Of a stretch of 64,000 nt of DNA, positions 12,053 through 29,350 are shown piece by piece. This DNA comes from Cornus controversa (Eukaryota > Streptophyta > Magnoliopsida > Cornales > Cornaceae): NCBI GenBank assembly GCA_026545225.1, contig CM048853.1:54765755-54829754 (forward strand), in the 5' to 3' direction. The position numbers were made by a program, and so were the translations under genes. A model generated the notes under the pieces. The model did not search any database. It saw nothing but the letters and a program-made list of their open reading frames with translations, and was not told where the DNA came from. Positions within the stretch are counted from its first letter, which is position 1. Each line of letters opens with the position of its first letter.

Positions 12053-12144
12053 GATGATTTTTGAAAACAAAAATAAATTTTGATTTTAAAAAATACTTCA
12101 CAAAGAACTACTCACAAATTAGAGAACACTGCTCTAATACTAAT

Positions 12145-13160
12145 TGTGAGTTGCATGGTGCGAAAGTAATTTAAAACCTAGAGAGGGGTGAATAGGTTCA
12201 CTTGCTCATTTGCTTAATTTATCAAATTAATTTTATTTTAGGTCCAATTAAAAATCAATCAAATAATTAAAGGAAGTAAATAACTTAAAGTGCAAGTAAA
12301 GTAAAAAATGCACCACATATACGTGGAAAACCAAGATCGAAAAAAAATCATGGGGAGGCAAAAAACTTTAGGAAACCAATCCACTATAATGAAGCAAAGT
12401 ACAGCAGACTCTGTCACAGACTCACACCCCTCTTCACTCTATCAAGAATCTGATGCGGAACACCTCAGGTTTATAATTGCGACTTTAGGTCCAACTGCTG
12501 CAAACTTTTGACTAACGTTACGATCCTTACAGAAATGTTGCTGGAAGAACAAAAATACTTAACAAGTATTATGTTCCCTTCGTAATGTGATATAGTTCAC
12601 CTTTCTTCTTCAGCAAGTAAGAAAAGAACCACGAATCCAATACTCTGATCAGCGAATGATTTGATGTAGTCTCTAAGCAGTCAATCAGTAGTATAACACC
12701 ATCCTAAATATCACTCACCAAAATAAAACTCTCCTAGAAGTTTCAAACCCAATAGGAATCAAAATTTCGTCAAAAATTATTTTATATTTAGAATAGGCTA
12801 TGTGGGACCGGTGCCCAAATACTAGGACCGATGGAACTTTGTAAAAATCTGCAGAAACAAAACGTATTGAACAAAGTTGGACTTGTCCTAAAAATTGGGG
12901 ACCGATTCTATTTTGAAAAACTCTAAAAAAATTTCAAAATTCCTAATTTTCCAAAATAGGCTCAGAAATATAAAGTGCAGAGTGTTCTCACCATACTTAC
13001 AAGTACTATATGGTGTTCTTACCGATTTATTTACTTTCATGCACTTGAGTATCAGCTCGAAGTTGTTAATGATCAATACATAGAATAAAAATGAAAATTA
13101 CAAATCGATCAATCAAGTTTTGATTACCGAAATATGCCAATTACAAATATATATGTCACA
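12145..13160 (-). repeat. 5' LTR of the copia-type element
   Basis: Right copy of the long direct repeat. It aligns with the left LTR from 12145 to about 13012. The outer 150 bp (13013-13160) have no counterpart in the left copy but end TCACA right at the ATAGA target duplication, so they are likely part of the original LTR or a later insertion at its edge. The primer-binding site lies just inside, at 12131-12142. Confidence 0.72.
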
Positions 13161-13967
13161 ATAGACATATAACCTTGTAAGTTAAGTAAACTTATGAGAC
13201 AAAGAATTCTAGTCTGGTTTAGGAGAAGATGTAAGAAACTTATATGGTTTAGGAAAAGATATATAATCGAACAACAAATATAATAGAAAATATATAATCT
13301 AACAGCCTCGACAAACTCAATGTGAGTTATATGAAGCAAACTTGAGTTTGGAGACAAAATCTTGTATGCGGCTCGCGAAAGCAATCTGGTGATATTACCA
13401 ACTGTGGCTGCGAACACAAACAAATAAACTGCAAAAGAGCGACTCGGTAGACAAATGCAGCTCATTGGAGTAATGGGAAAATCGAAAGCGACTCGTCTGA
13501 GCCAAAAATGATTTGAAAATAAGTAAATGAGCTCGTTGAAATCAGTAATTTTGACACACATATGTTATGGCTTGTGAAAGCTAATGAATTGAACTTGAGT
13601 TGAGTTGTCATATTTTTTCTTTTTTATTATTTGCATAATATATATATATATATATTTATAAGGTGGAAGCTATTTTTTACGATTAATCCGATAGGGATGA
13701 AATTGATGGTATCATCTCCGGCGATGATTCAACGAAATATGAAGACTTTCAAAAATTGGTAAGCTTTGATACTATGTTAGAAATAAAGAAAGAGAATTGT
13801 ATTGATTTAATTGACTTAATATATCTAAACAATACATAAAAATTTATTTATAGACACATAATCTTGGAGGCTAAATAAATTTAGAAGACAAAAAATTGTA
13901 GTCCTTGATAGCTTAAAAAAAAGTGTAGGAAACTTATATGATATAAGAAACGACATATAATCTAACA

Positions 13968-16015
13968 AAATGCTTCTCACCAAATTTTAAATCTTTACTA
14001 TTGTTTTAAATAAACATAAAATAACAAAGTTTTCATTGTACAAGTCTTTTTCTATTTCATAACACCATTCTTAATTTAAGTTGTGCATGCACATCCAGGG
14101 GCCCGCTTTTTGAAATATTTTAGATCTGGGCCCCAGGCCCACCCTTCCAACCACCATATCTTTTCCCATATCTGAAATCTGTATATATATAATAGATGTG
14201 TGTGTGTGTATATAATATAATATATATATATATACAGGTATTACAGATAAATCTATTCTGGTTGGTGTGGAGGGAGGGCAGTAAAGTCAAGAAAAAGAAA
14301 TGGTATCCAAATGAGGGAATGGCAGTTGGGCCTAGAGTCATTGTTTTTGGACCTTTTACTTGCCAATCTATCCTAGTCAAGTAGTCCCTCCTATTTGACA
14401 GAGCCTAGACAGTGTTGCACCCTGGCCCCCTCACATGCAAGTGGGTTCCACCAAACCCTCCTCACTCAATCTTCAAATCCAGATCAAGCTCTGTGTATTT
14501 GTAGGCCATTATCGTATATATCATCATGGTAGGGTGGGTACTGGGGGCACTACAAATTTTACTCATATGAATTACTCTTGATATAATTACATGTTTATAA
14601 TTTTCTTTTATACATATATATACACATATATATATATATATATATTATTTGAATATATTGGCGTTTTCAAAGGGTTCCAAAGAAAAGTTGGCCCTTCTAG
14701 CGTAAGATAATGATTCTCTAGTTTAATTAAAAAAGTTATATAGTTCAGAGTTTCTAATCCATTGATCAAAAGTTTAAGCTTATTCAAAGAGAGAGAGGGT
14801 GTAACTTAAATATATAAATCATTCAACACACCCTCTCACGTGTGAGATTTGAACACTAGACATTTAACTCTAATATCATGTTAACCACCATCTACTCTAA
14901 AAACTTATGCTTTAGAGAAAGTGTAACTTAAATATATAAATCCTCCAACATTCAATGAACAAAAAATAATATATTAGAATTACCGGTTAACAAAGTCTCA
15001 ATAGCATTGACATTTACCATATTATGTGTCGACACTCGTGTACTTCTCTTATTTTAGGTAATGGTGTCAGTAAATGTGTTGAAAAATGTGTACAATGACA
15101 TTTTTTTTTGGGATAATCAATGGTAATTAATATTAAAAAAATGATACATCTCTCGGATTCATAGAATTCCAATGAATTTGCTGTGAATGAAAGGTAGGTC
15201 TACTATCCTCTTTCACCTTACTTTCTATTAATATTCTTTGAATTTAGAGATATATCATTGTCTTCAATATTAATAATTATTTTTAAATTAACAAAATGGA
15301 ACATTAATCACTCTATAAAGATTAAATTAAGAGTAACTTTTGTTGAAATTTAAGTAGCATTAATTGAAGTGGAAGTGACAGAGTAGTCCTTGAACTTCCA
15401 AATATTGAGGATGAGGGGAAGAGAGGTTGGTGGGTGGAGATGATAGAGAGGCATTTAATAAGAGGAGAGGGACTTCTTGAAAGCAAATCCATTTTCGGTG
15501 CAATTAATGAGTTAAAAGGGCCGTTGTGAACTTGTTTCAAAACCGAAAGTTAACACTTGCTCCAGAAGTGTACACACTGGTGACTAAATATGACTATAAT
15601 ACAAAGAATATAATGCACACATATATGCATATAAACGGCATATATATATATATATATATAGGAACAAGAAGTGATGTTATAAACCTCAACTACTTTGGGA
15701 AATTCTTTGTGCTTTGTGTTCATGGCCCATGAAGTCTAATTAGTCTCTTATTAATTAGCAATATCTTTTTGCACGAAAATTGTTATTAGTATAAACCATA
15801 ATAATTTGGTTAAATTTAATCAAGTACTAAGATGATAGGAATCTTCTACGGTTCAACATCATGCCAAATCAAGAACTTTCAGTATGATTAAAATCTATCC
15901 ATCCCTCTCTCTCTATGTATATATACACACACATACACATATATCACCTTTCTTTTCATGGGTTATATATATATATATATATATGCCCTCCTTCGAGTTC
16001 TCTGTCAGGCTCTCT
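13968..16015. other. Gene-free spacer
   Basis: No coding region is recognised. It holds (TA)n/(TG)n microsatellites at about 14195-14236 and 14617-14645. A short direct repeat, tgtaacttaaatatataaatc, occurs near 14800 and 14927, with a palindromic tctcacgtgtgaga at about 14834. Further TA repeats lie at about 15640-15660 and 15966-15985. The repeats near 14760-14960 may be remains of an old LTR element, but no ends can be defined. Confidence 0.5.
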
Positions 16016-16129
16016 ATCCATATTACATTTAAGCAATGCGTCAGAATATCTCTTAAAAATAAAAAATCACAAATCCATATTACATTTAAGCAATGTGTCA
16101 GAATTTCTCTTAAAAATAAAAAATCACAA
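16016..16129. repeat. 57-bp tandem duplication
   Basis: Two adjacent 57-bp units (16016-16072, 16073-16129) starting atccatattacatttaagca differ at only two positions. This is a recent local duplication without a coding signal. Confidence 0.92.
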
Positions 16130-16760
16130 TCTAAGGATCAAAAATATTTTAAAAATTCATTTTAGACTTGGTTCAAAATATCTATATCTATTTACAGGTT
16201 AAAAAGAATTCTCTCTATCATCGATCTAATGATTACGATTTACTCACTATATTCACACTTAAATTTATATACACATTCACCTACTCTAACACTCCTAAAA
16301 TAATTTATTCTAATAATATATATATATATTTTTTATAGTGCCATCGTGACCGACAATAAGCTACTAAATCTATATATAAGCTTTTGCTTTCAATATATAC
16401 ATCTGGAATCTTTGGTCTCACAATTCAATACCTAATTCTGACAGAGGAAGGCTACAAGTGGCCCAATGTGGAGAAATCACGAAGTCGCTTACAAGAAAAA
16501 ATGACCATTGAATTGGGGTGTGGGTATGATATATGAACAACTTTTCAACATATACAGTGCAATCAATTGATGTAAGCATACATGCAAAGTACAATTTCTT
16601 CTTTATTTCATTGGTACGTACCTGGAATTCACATGCATTCTGCCCTTTAGACAGGAGGAATTGACCACACTGTCTTATACTTATAATGTTTCTTGCACAT
16701 GGGAGAGACTGCAATCAAACTCTTACAACCCACAAATGAATTAAGTCATATATATACTAT

Positions 16761-16804
<44 letters not shown>

Positions 16805-17130
16805 ATGATTGGGTTGACACCAAGTAGTTGGAAAAAGACTTGTATGTGTGATGGTTGGATTTCCACTTGTGTTCCTTTTTAGAGTACGTCTATTAGTACT
16901 TTTGTTTGTTTTTATTTTTTGTGTGAAATTTAAATCCTATATTTAGGATTAGAAGTGAGGACTTGAGAGGGCCATGCAATTTCAATTATGATCTAGCACG
17001 AGGCTCTTTTTATCTGGGATAGGCTTCACCATCTCTCATCTTGATTGTTAACTCTAATTTTTGAGATTGATTTGGACATTTTATTTTATCTGATTTAATT
17101 TATCCTTCATTTAATCACTCAAAAGGGCAT
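16130..17130. other. AT-rich spacer with a (TA)n microsatellite
   Basis: A long (AT)n run spans about 16766-16802. No gene or element ends are recognised. Confidence 0.6.
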
Positions 17131-17330
17131 GGCACCTTGGCTGAGCGGTTAGAGTTCGCTCATGAGTTTGATTGCCCGTCAACAGTCAGACGTTGTCGAG
17201 AGGTATTTTGAATTTACAAAGATGAAGATGTAGCACTATTTAACAACTTAGGTTTTTAGATCAAATGTCAAGCAATCGGTCCATTACAAGTGGTATCAAA
17301 ACAGGCTCAGTCCTTGAAAGATGTCGTTCG
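17131..17330 (+). mobile_element. Possible tRNA-derived SINE remnant
   Basis: TTGGCTGAGCGGTTAGAG at 17137-17154 matches a tRNA A box, and gagtttgattgcccg (from 17164) resembles a B box about 25 bp downstream. This is the RNA polymerase III promoter layout of plant SINEs. The body cannot fold as a complete tRNA. No poly(T/A) tail or target duplication was found, so this is a trace only. Confidence 0.4.
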
Positions 17331-17445
17331 AGTCGGTATACAGTATTATCCAGCAACTTAATCTTTTGAATCAAACGACAGTTGAATTTGAATTTTTTCA
17401 ATTATTCTTCAAACTTTACTTTAAACTATATCACACCATCTTTTA

Positions 17446-17748
17446 GAACATCTCCAGCCAATGCTTCAAATTTCATGATGTGGCAAATTAGCATATATAC
17501 TTCACCTTATATATCAAATTTACTAATTTTATTTCAATTATAAAACACAATTTAAAATAATAATAGGAACCTATAAATTAAAATAATAATAAAAAATCAT
17601 TTGGCATACCAATTTTTGAATGCCAAATTTGACATTGTCAAATGTCAAGTAGGCATTTAAGGTATCAGTTGAAAAAAAATTTAATCTTAAAAGTAGTTGT
17701 TGCAAATATCACATATGATTTGACACACATCGGTTGAAGACGTTGTTC
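17446..17748. mobile_element. Possible MITE with degenerate terminal inverted repeats
   Basis: The left end GAACATCTCCAGCCAATG and the complement of the right end, GAACAACGTCTTCAACCGAT, are similar and about 300 bp apart. The ATCTCCAnCCAATG start is typical of a widespread plant MITE type. No target duplication is visible. Confidence 0.35.
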
Positions 17749-19534
17749 CTCTCCCTATCTTTCAATGATACAAATGAATTTGAAGTTTAAATAGAGGATT
17801 GGTTATTGGATTAGGATGTTAGGATAGAGGTATGGTGATATATTTAATAAACATCCTTGAATAACTAAATTATATATTTGGGTATAGGGAAAAAAATTGT
17901 ACATACGATGGTTTAAGTAGTGGACTTTCTTGATAGCTTAATTTTATAGTTGTTCGGTTTTTGGCTTTTTGTAGTCCTTCGGGTTTGCTTCCCTTTGAGC
18001 GTCTTTTAATGAAATTTTATTTATAAAAAAAATAACTAAATTATATATAATTGGCATGGATTCAAAACTCTTTTCACCATATTGTTTGAAATCCATGCAT
18101 ATAAAACTCTCAAATTAATCTATGTATTAATCTTACTCAATATATACACACACACACACACAGAGCGATATACTCCTTAAAAATTGAAGCTGAATTAGTA
18201 TTATTATTATTTAAATCCCTCGATCCAAATGGAACATGAGTGTCTAGAAAGGTTCTGCTTGGTCCGACCAAGAAATTGGCCCACTATGAATTAATACAGT
18301 TTAGAATTTAGCCCAGGTTGGCCCGTTACAAATTGTTGCAGTCCATGGGCCGATCCATGAGCCTGCCTGATAATAGCTTTAAATTAATGATTGGGCTAGA
18401 CCAGTTCTCCAACCCGATTCATTGTCAATCCCAATAAAGACCCAATACATTTCACGGTTGTATCGTACATAAGCTAATGAATTGGCAACTTCGTAAATTA
18501 CACCTAAAGAGGAAAAATAAAAAATAAAAAACTTTCATAAAGACCAAAATGTTCTTTTTATACGAAGTGGATGGAAAAGGAGAAGAGAGAGAAAGCATCC
18601 TTCAAAGAAAAAAAAAAAGGAAAAAGAAAAGGGAACATTTGAAGCACCTTTGATTTATTCAACAATGTCTTGTTTGGCTACAAGAGATGTAAAGTTAAAA
18701 AGGGTGGAAAAATCATGATGGAATAAATGTCCTCCAGGAAAAGCAATAGATGTTTTTTTCTTTGTCCTTTTTTTTTCTTTTCTCTTGTTTGAAAAGGAAA
18801 CAAAGATTATTGGAATACTAAAAATTACATAATTTTATCAATTTTCATTTACATATTATAAAAAAATCATCTACAAATATTGAAAGAATAAAAACAAAGA
18901 TAGCTCTTCTCCATCTTTCCTCATATACTTTCATGCTGCTAGCACAAAAAAAGAAAAAAGAAAAAAAGGTAGCTTTATTATAAGACCTTTCTCCTAATTT
19001 TCATAAATAATCAAATGACTTATTTAAATAATAAGAAAAGAAAAAGGAAAAACATGTGTAGGGTTCTAAAAGGGTGGTTTTTTTGGTGGTACTTTTGAAA
19101 AAGTTTAGGATATGACTTTATTATGTAACTTGTTAAAATTGCCTTTTCCATTTATCATCATGGAACACAATTTTTTTATTTTTTTTGGGGGTTTTATTTT
19201 AATAATCAATTGTAATGCCCCAAAAATTAGTGTCATACTGCCACCAATTTTGTAAATTAAATGATCGATTTATGTGCTTAATCAAAGTCTTATTTAAATT
19301 CAGGGTCTAGTTAATTACAATATCAACCATCAACAATAAAAAAAAATTCATAAATATTCAGTTATTTAAAAACAATTTTCTCTTTGTATAGTTTTTTTTC
19401 AAAATATAATTCTATGAAAATAGAATTTTTTTTCTGAGTTTAAAAAAAAAACGTTTTTAGAAATAGTCAATCAATCAGATTTTTTTATTTTTATTTTTAC
19501 AGTTTTCTCTGATTTTTACTTATTAAAAAGAAAA
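17749..19534. other. AT-rich spacer without a recognisable gene
   Basis: Poly(A)- and poly(T)-rich sequence with a (CA)n at about 18146-18162. No coding exon is supported on either strand. Confidence 0.55.
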
Positions 19535-20195
19535 GGGTTAAGTGCATTAAACCCCTCTAAACTATCACCAGATTGCAATAAACCCCCCTGAACTGCAAAT
19601 TGCCCCCCTGAACTATAAGAAACATACACTTAAGGACAAACTATTAATTAACATTTAATGAAAAAGCTAAATTACTTTTTTGTCCTTAGTTAATATGGAT
19701 GCTTGTTGGTGAAGTAGACCAAGGCCCTGTTTGGTAACACTTTCAATTCTAGATTTCAGCTCTCATTTTCATTTTTTTTTTGGAAGACAGTTTTCATTTC
19801 TGAAAATATGAAAGTGATGTCAAAATTTTGACAATCCTTAGACATAATTTGAAAGTTTCATAATGAAACTTTCAGTTTTCGATTTCATTTTTCATTTCAA
19901 GTTTTCATTTATGATTTTTTTATAAAATACAATAAATACCAATTGCTCAAAAATATAATATAATATAATACAATAAATTAAAATTTTATAAAAAAAACAA
20001 GAATAAAAAAATTAGAAAATACAATAAAAAAAATTAGTTACTCAAAAAATATAAATGTAATAAAATAAAATACAATAAATTAAAAATATAAATATAAATA
20101 TAAATAAAATACAATAAATACAAAATTATAAGTCAATAAGAATTAAAATATTTTATAAAATACAATAAATAAAAAATATATGTATATAAATATAA

Positions 20196-20243
<48 letters not shown>

Positions 20244-20343
20244 ATATATATAAGAAGAAAATACAATAAAATAAGAGCTATATATTAATACAATTATATA
20301 TAATATAATAAATACAAAATTATAAGTCAATAAGAATAAAAAA

Positions 20344-20381
<38 letters not shown>

Positions 20382-20673
20382 AGATATATAAAAAGAAAAT
20401 ACAATAAAATAAGATATGTTGTTTATGTTGGTGGTAGAGATTGAGATATTAGGTGTATTTATATATATAATGAGTTATAAGGGTATTTTTGGTATTTTAA
20501 ATTTGGGGTAGGTCATGTGTGTTAATTAATGTTAGATTATGGATGGTAATTTAATGATTTGGGGTTTATTGCAGAGAGAGAAAATAGTTCAGGGGGTTAA
20601 GTGTTCAAATGATAGTTCAAGGGGGTTTTTTGAGAAAGAGAAGATAGTTCAGGGGGGTTTAATGCACTTAACC
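19535..20673. mobile_element. MULE-like non-autonomous TIR element, 1.1 kb
   Basis: Left terminus GGGTTAAGTGCATTAAACCCC and right terminus GGGGTTTAATGCACTTAACC are inverted repeats of about 30 bp. Subterminal copies of the motif tgaactatc/gatagttca follow on both sides. A 9-bp direct repeat AAAAGAAAA flanks it (19526-19534 and 20674-20682), the target-duplication length of Mutator elements. The interior is AT-rich with two long (TA)n runs (20199-20240, 20345-20379) and no transposase. The element at 54995-56019 has a related terminus. Confidence 0.8.
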
Positions 20674-20939
20674 AAAAGAAAATTAAACTAAATTGGGTCT
20701 AATTGTCTCATATCCACTCTACCTATATCTTGCACTAAAGCAAGGGCATGTAAGGAATTCAGTTCACAATTTTTTTTTTTTTTTTGTGTCAGCTCTAATT
20801 TAATAACACCTGACGAAGCTTAAACACACACTCGCCGTTAGATCATCATGTTGATCGATGGACGGTCACAAATCAAAATATTGACTTAAAGTACGAATGA
20901 GGTTAGAATGATTGGATTTGTTAGGGACTTTGACCGAAG

Positions 20940-21140
20940 AAAAATTGAAAAAACGTTTTAGAGAGAGAGCGAGCGAGAGCTGGGAGGGTTGATTTTGTCT
21001 TTTTCGCAAATTCTCTGTTCTAGTTCAACGCAGAAGAGAGAGAAAGAGGAGGGAGAAAGAGTTCTCTCTCTCCTCTGAAGGTTGAAGACGATATTTTTTG
21101 GGGAGAGAAGAAAAATTAGGGTTTCATTTTCCGAACCAAA
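20940..21140 (+). promoter_or_regulatory. GA-rich 5' leader of the shaggy-like kinase gene
   Basis: Upstream of the kinase ATG (21141) the plus strand carries long GA/CT-rich runs (about 20961-20980 and 21033-21080). These are typical of plant core promoters and 5' untranslated leaders that lack a strong TATA box. The transcription start cannot be placed from sequence alone. Confidence 0.4.
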
Positions 21141-26460
<5,320 letters not shown>

Positions 26461-28008
26461 ATTTGTGAAAAGCGCAAAGGTTGCAACTTGAGGCAATGAA
26501 ATGGATTTGTGGATGCTTAGTTCCCCACATGAGGCATGCTACGAATGCTGAACTAGTCTGTGAGGCATCATCCTGGCCTTCCACAGAAGGGTTTTGATGA
26601 AATTGAGTGCCTTAAAAAGGAGTTTATGGGATGCAGGTAGCCCCCCCGTAAGGCAGTCTTCACAAAGGATACGTCAGCAGAGTTGAGAAGTGGATGGAGT
26701 GGAGCTGCTTGGCTATGAGGTTCCAACACTATAATTATATTTTCAATGTGTTGTTGTTGTATGGCTTTGACTGTTACAGATGAGTTATCACAGTTTTTCT
26801 TTTGCAACGCTGTAGTTATGTATCCAGTTAGTGTGTATACTATTTTGTTGACATTTTAGTGTTGAAAGAGAGTACCAGTTTGTCATGGCCAACCCCCCGT
26901 TTGATATACTACTAGTAACCTTTCTTTTGTGAGTAATGTTACAATGTCCTATCGATCTATTTTGTGTCCAATAAGGACTATTGTTGGTAACAGAAACCGC
27001 CCATCCCCAAGTTTATGTTTATCTTTTCACATAGCGCATCATCTTTATTGGGACTCAAAATCCCTCAAGACTCAAACCTTTCTCAAGGTAAAGGAGACGT
27101 CTTCTCATTTAATTTGTGCAGTCTGCAGAATAGATATTTAATAACGCAAGACATGAATGAATTCAGCTTATATCATTTCCCTTAATTAATTCGCATCTTT
27201 ATTTGTGTTAAAATGTATTTTAATCAAAAAGATGTTTTGATCCTATCATAGAATATCGTGGCGACATATGAAGAGTGACATGATTTACCTTTGCAGTAAT
27301 GAGTAGGGTTGCAAGTCCGGCAGGTTGACGGTACAATTCAGACTCAATTTGATATATGAAATGTTGAATTCTAATTCACGGTACAATTCGGACTCAATTT
27401 GAACTCTAATTCAACTCTTATTCGAGACTAACTCATTCTTAAATTTTTAAACTTGAATTTGCAACTCGAGTTGATATTTAGAGTTAAAAAGTCAGGTTGC
27501 TCATATGGCCAATCTTCACATTAAATGTGATCTTAAGTTGATTTCATGTTAAATTATTTGTAGATATATAAAAATTTTAGATTTTAATGTAAATTTTTAA
27601 AAAATTACAAACAAATTCTTAGATAAATTAAGAATATTAAAAGAAAAAGGTGATCATAGTTTGAATATTATATATGATATATTTAAAAGAAAATTAGAAT
27701 TCGGGTTCAAGTTAATTCGGCTTGTTAGCACCTCAACTCAAGTCCAACCCTTATTAAGTTTCGGTTGAGATTTTTCAACTTAGGCCAACTCTAATTGCAA
27801 AAATAATTGTCCAAGCTTTGAAAAATTGAGTTAGGCTCGGGTTAAATTTGGATTAGTCCGCTCAAAGTTGAAACCCAAATAATGAGTAATGTTAGGTTAA
27901 AGAGAACCAAAATTAACATGAGTTAGAATATATGTAATTAAGGATGTAACGTAGGTTTATATGTAATTAGCCTAATCAAATACCCCTCTTGCGGTGTATA
28001 TGTAATTA
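26461..28008. other. 3' untranslated region and gene-free spacer
   Basis: The first few hundred bases are probably the kinase 3' UTR. Around 27310-27870 there are repeated ttcggactcaatttga-type motifs in AT-rich sequence, possibly a worn transposon, but no ends could be placed. Confidence 0.5.
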
Positions 28009-28016
28009 CTTAGAAT

Positions 28017-29350
28017 CTAAGAAGCATGGACACAAACACAGGTGCGACACGACACAGACACGGCGACACGGCAAATTTCAAAAAAACAGAGACACTGACA
28101 CGGCAGGGATACAACTATGAAATAGTATATTAATATATATTCAACAAGTTAACCAATATCCACAATACCATAAATTTAATAATAATAAAAATAAATTACA
28201 CAAATTCTTCAATTTATTATCAAGCAGTTAATGTATTTTCAAAAAGGGTGTTCATTATATTCAAACCCACTACTAGAATCTTGCACATTACTCATTTTTC
28301 TAATAACAAACAAATAAATTTAAATACAAAATATCAAATAAACCAACATGGCTTTATGTCAAATAAAGTTTTATTGGTTTTTTTATTTTTTTTGTTTCTA
28401 AATTTATTATTTAGGAATTTTATCTAACTATTTTTATTTTAGAAAATACTATATTTATAAAGAAAAGGGCATAATAGTCATATTAAATGGTATATATGTC
28501 ATTATAGTTATTTCAGGGGTCAAGATATTGACTTTTAGAAGATGAGAGACTGAAATGTTCAAAAAAATAGTTCAAATGAGTCTTTTTGTAACTTTGGAAA
28601 AGTTCAAGAATTTTTTTGTACTTTTAAAATTACAAAATATACCCTGTCGTATCCTTCACGTGTCATATCCGTATCCTTGCCATATTTCCCGCGTGGAGTA
28701 TCCGACACCGAAAAGTAGGGATGGCAAAAATTCCCAATCCGGCGGGGAACCGCCCCGCCCCAACCCGTTTAAAACGGGTTTGGAAAACCGTTTATGTTAA
28801 TGGAACGGGGATGGGTTTTGTTAGTTAAAACCCGGTCGATTTCGGGGCGAGGACGGGGAAAGGTCGCCCCACCCCATTTAAAACCCGCCCCGATTATTCT
28901 ACACTTAATATGTTATTATATTATATTACTTATGTGTATATATACTTAAATATAAAACTTTAGCCCTAATTTCACTCCTCTGTCCTAGTTTACGATAATA
29001 TGATTGTGATTATTTCCTTATTCTTGCCATGAAGGATGAAATTCTATATTAGTTTTATGTTAGAGGAATGTATGGTTAGTTTTATATGGTTTTGTTGGAA
29101 CTTCAAAAAAAAATTAATTTTCAAAATATTTGAGTTTTAACCGGTTATGGGGTGGGGCGGTTTGGGGCGAGGTGAGTTCTGTCGGTTATGGGGCGGGGAT
29201 GAGGTGAAGGGGGAAATTTATAACCGATTTCCAAAATTAAACGGTTATGGGGATGGGATTCCCCGCCCCATAATCGACCCATTGCCATCCCTACCGAAAA
29301 GTGTCCGACACTACCACGGCACTCCTATTCGAACTGTCCGTGCTGTCTAG
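28017..29350. mobile_element. hAT-like non-autonomous element hosting a second hAT element
   Basis: Left end CTAAGAAGCATGGAC and right end GTCCGTGCTGTCTAG are inverted repeats. An exact 8-bp target duplication CTTAGAAT (28009-28016, 29351-29358) fits the hAT superfamily. Subterminal gacacgg/ccgtgtc motifs are dense. Without its nested passenger (28716-29293 plus 8 bp) it is about 750 bp. There is no transposase. Relatives lie at 3400-3884 and 43624-44108. Confidence 0.85.
28716..29293. mobile_element. Nested hAT element, TAGGGATGGCAA family, copy 1
   Basis: Perfect 12-bp terminal inverted repeats TAGGGATGGCAA..TTGCCATCCCTA and an exact 8-bp target duplication CCGAAAAG (28708-28715, 29294-29301). 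GC-rich subterminal motifs (ccgccccgcccc, ggggcgggg) contrast sharply with the AT-rich centre. At 578 bp it cannot encode a transposase. It is inserted into the hAT-like element at 28017-29350, so it is the younger of the two. Confidence 0.95.

Larger units (their letters stand above)
5799..13160 (-). mobile_element. Copia-type LTR retroelement lacking pol, nested in the TRIM-like element
   Basis: Long direct repeats begin TGTGAGTTGCATGGTGCG at 5799 (3' LTR) and 12145 (5' LTR) and align for about 0.9-1.0 kb. The element ends TCACA at 13160, inverse to the starting TGTGA, with a target duplication ATAGA at 5794-5798 and 13161-13165. On the minus strand the 5' LTR is followed by TAGTATTAGAGC (complement of 12131-12142), a mutated initiator-Met primer site. 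A gag remnant lies at 10057-12052 and a second protein remnant at 7106-8457. I find no protease, integrase, reverse transcriptase or RNase H remnant between them, so it was probably non-autonomous. The left LTR carries about 175 bp (around 6374-6550) absent from the right one, and the right copy has an extra ~150 bp at its outer end. Confidence 0.85.
5719..13967 (-). mobile_element. Outer TRIM-like LTR retroelement, split by a copia insertion
   Basis: The right LTR (13775-13967, 193 bp) runs from TGTTAGAAATAAAG to TATAATCTAACA. The left LTR is cut in two: 5719-5798 matches its first half and 13166-13304 its second half. A 5-bp target duplication AAATG is present at 5714-5718 and 13968-13972. 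On the minus strand TAGTATCAAAGC follows the right LTR directly (complement of 13763-13774), a variant initiator-Met primer site, so the element reads leftward. Its own interior is 13305-13774, about 470 bp with no credible protein, which makes it TRIM-sized. The 7.4-kb gap in the left LTR is the copia-type element at 5799-13160. Confidence 0.88.

Noticed and set aside
13124..13561. 145-codon minus-strand open frame with hydrophobic stretches
   Set aside because: It spans the end of the copia LTR, part of another LTR and the TRIM-like interior, so it is a chance frame across element junctions.
19729..19745. GGCCCTGTTTGGTAACA, a frequent plant transposon start, inside the 19535-20673 element
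   Set aside because: No matching inverted end or target duplication could be found downstream.
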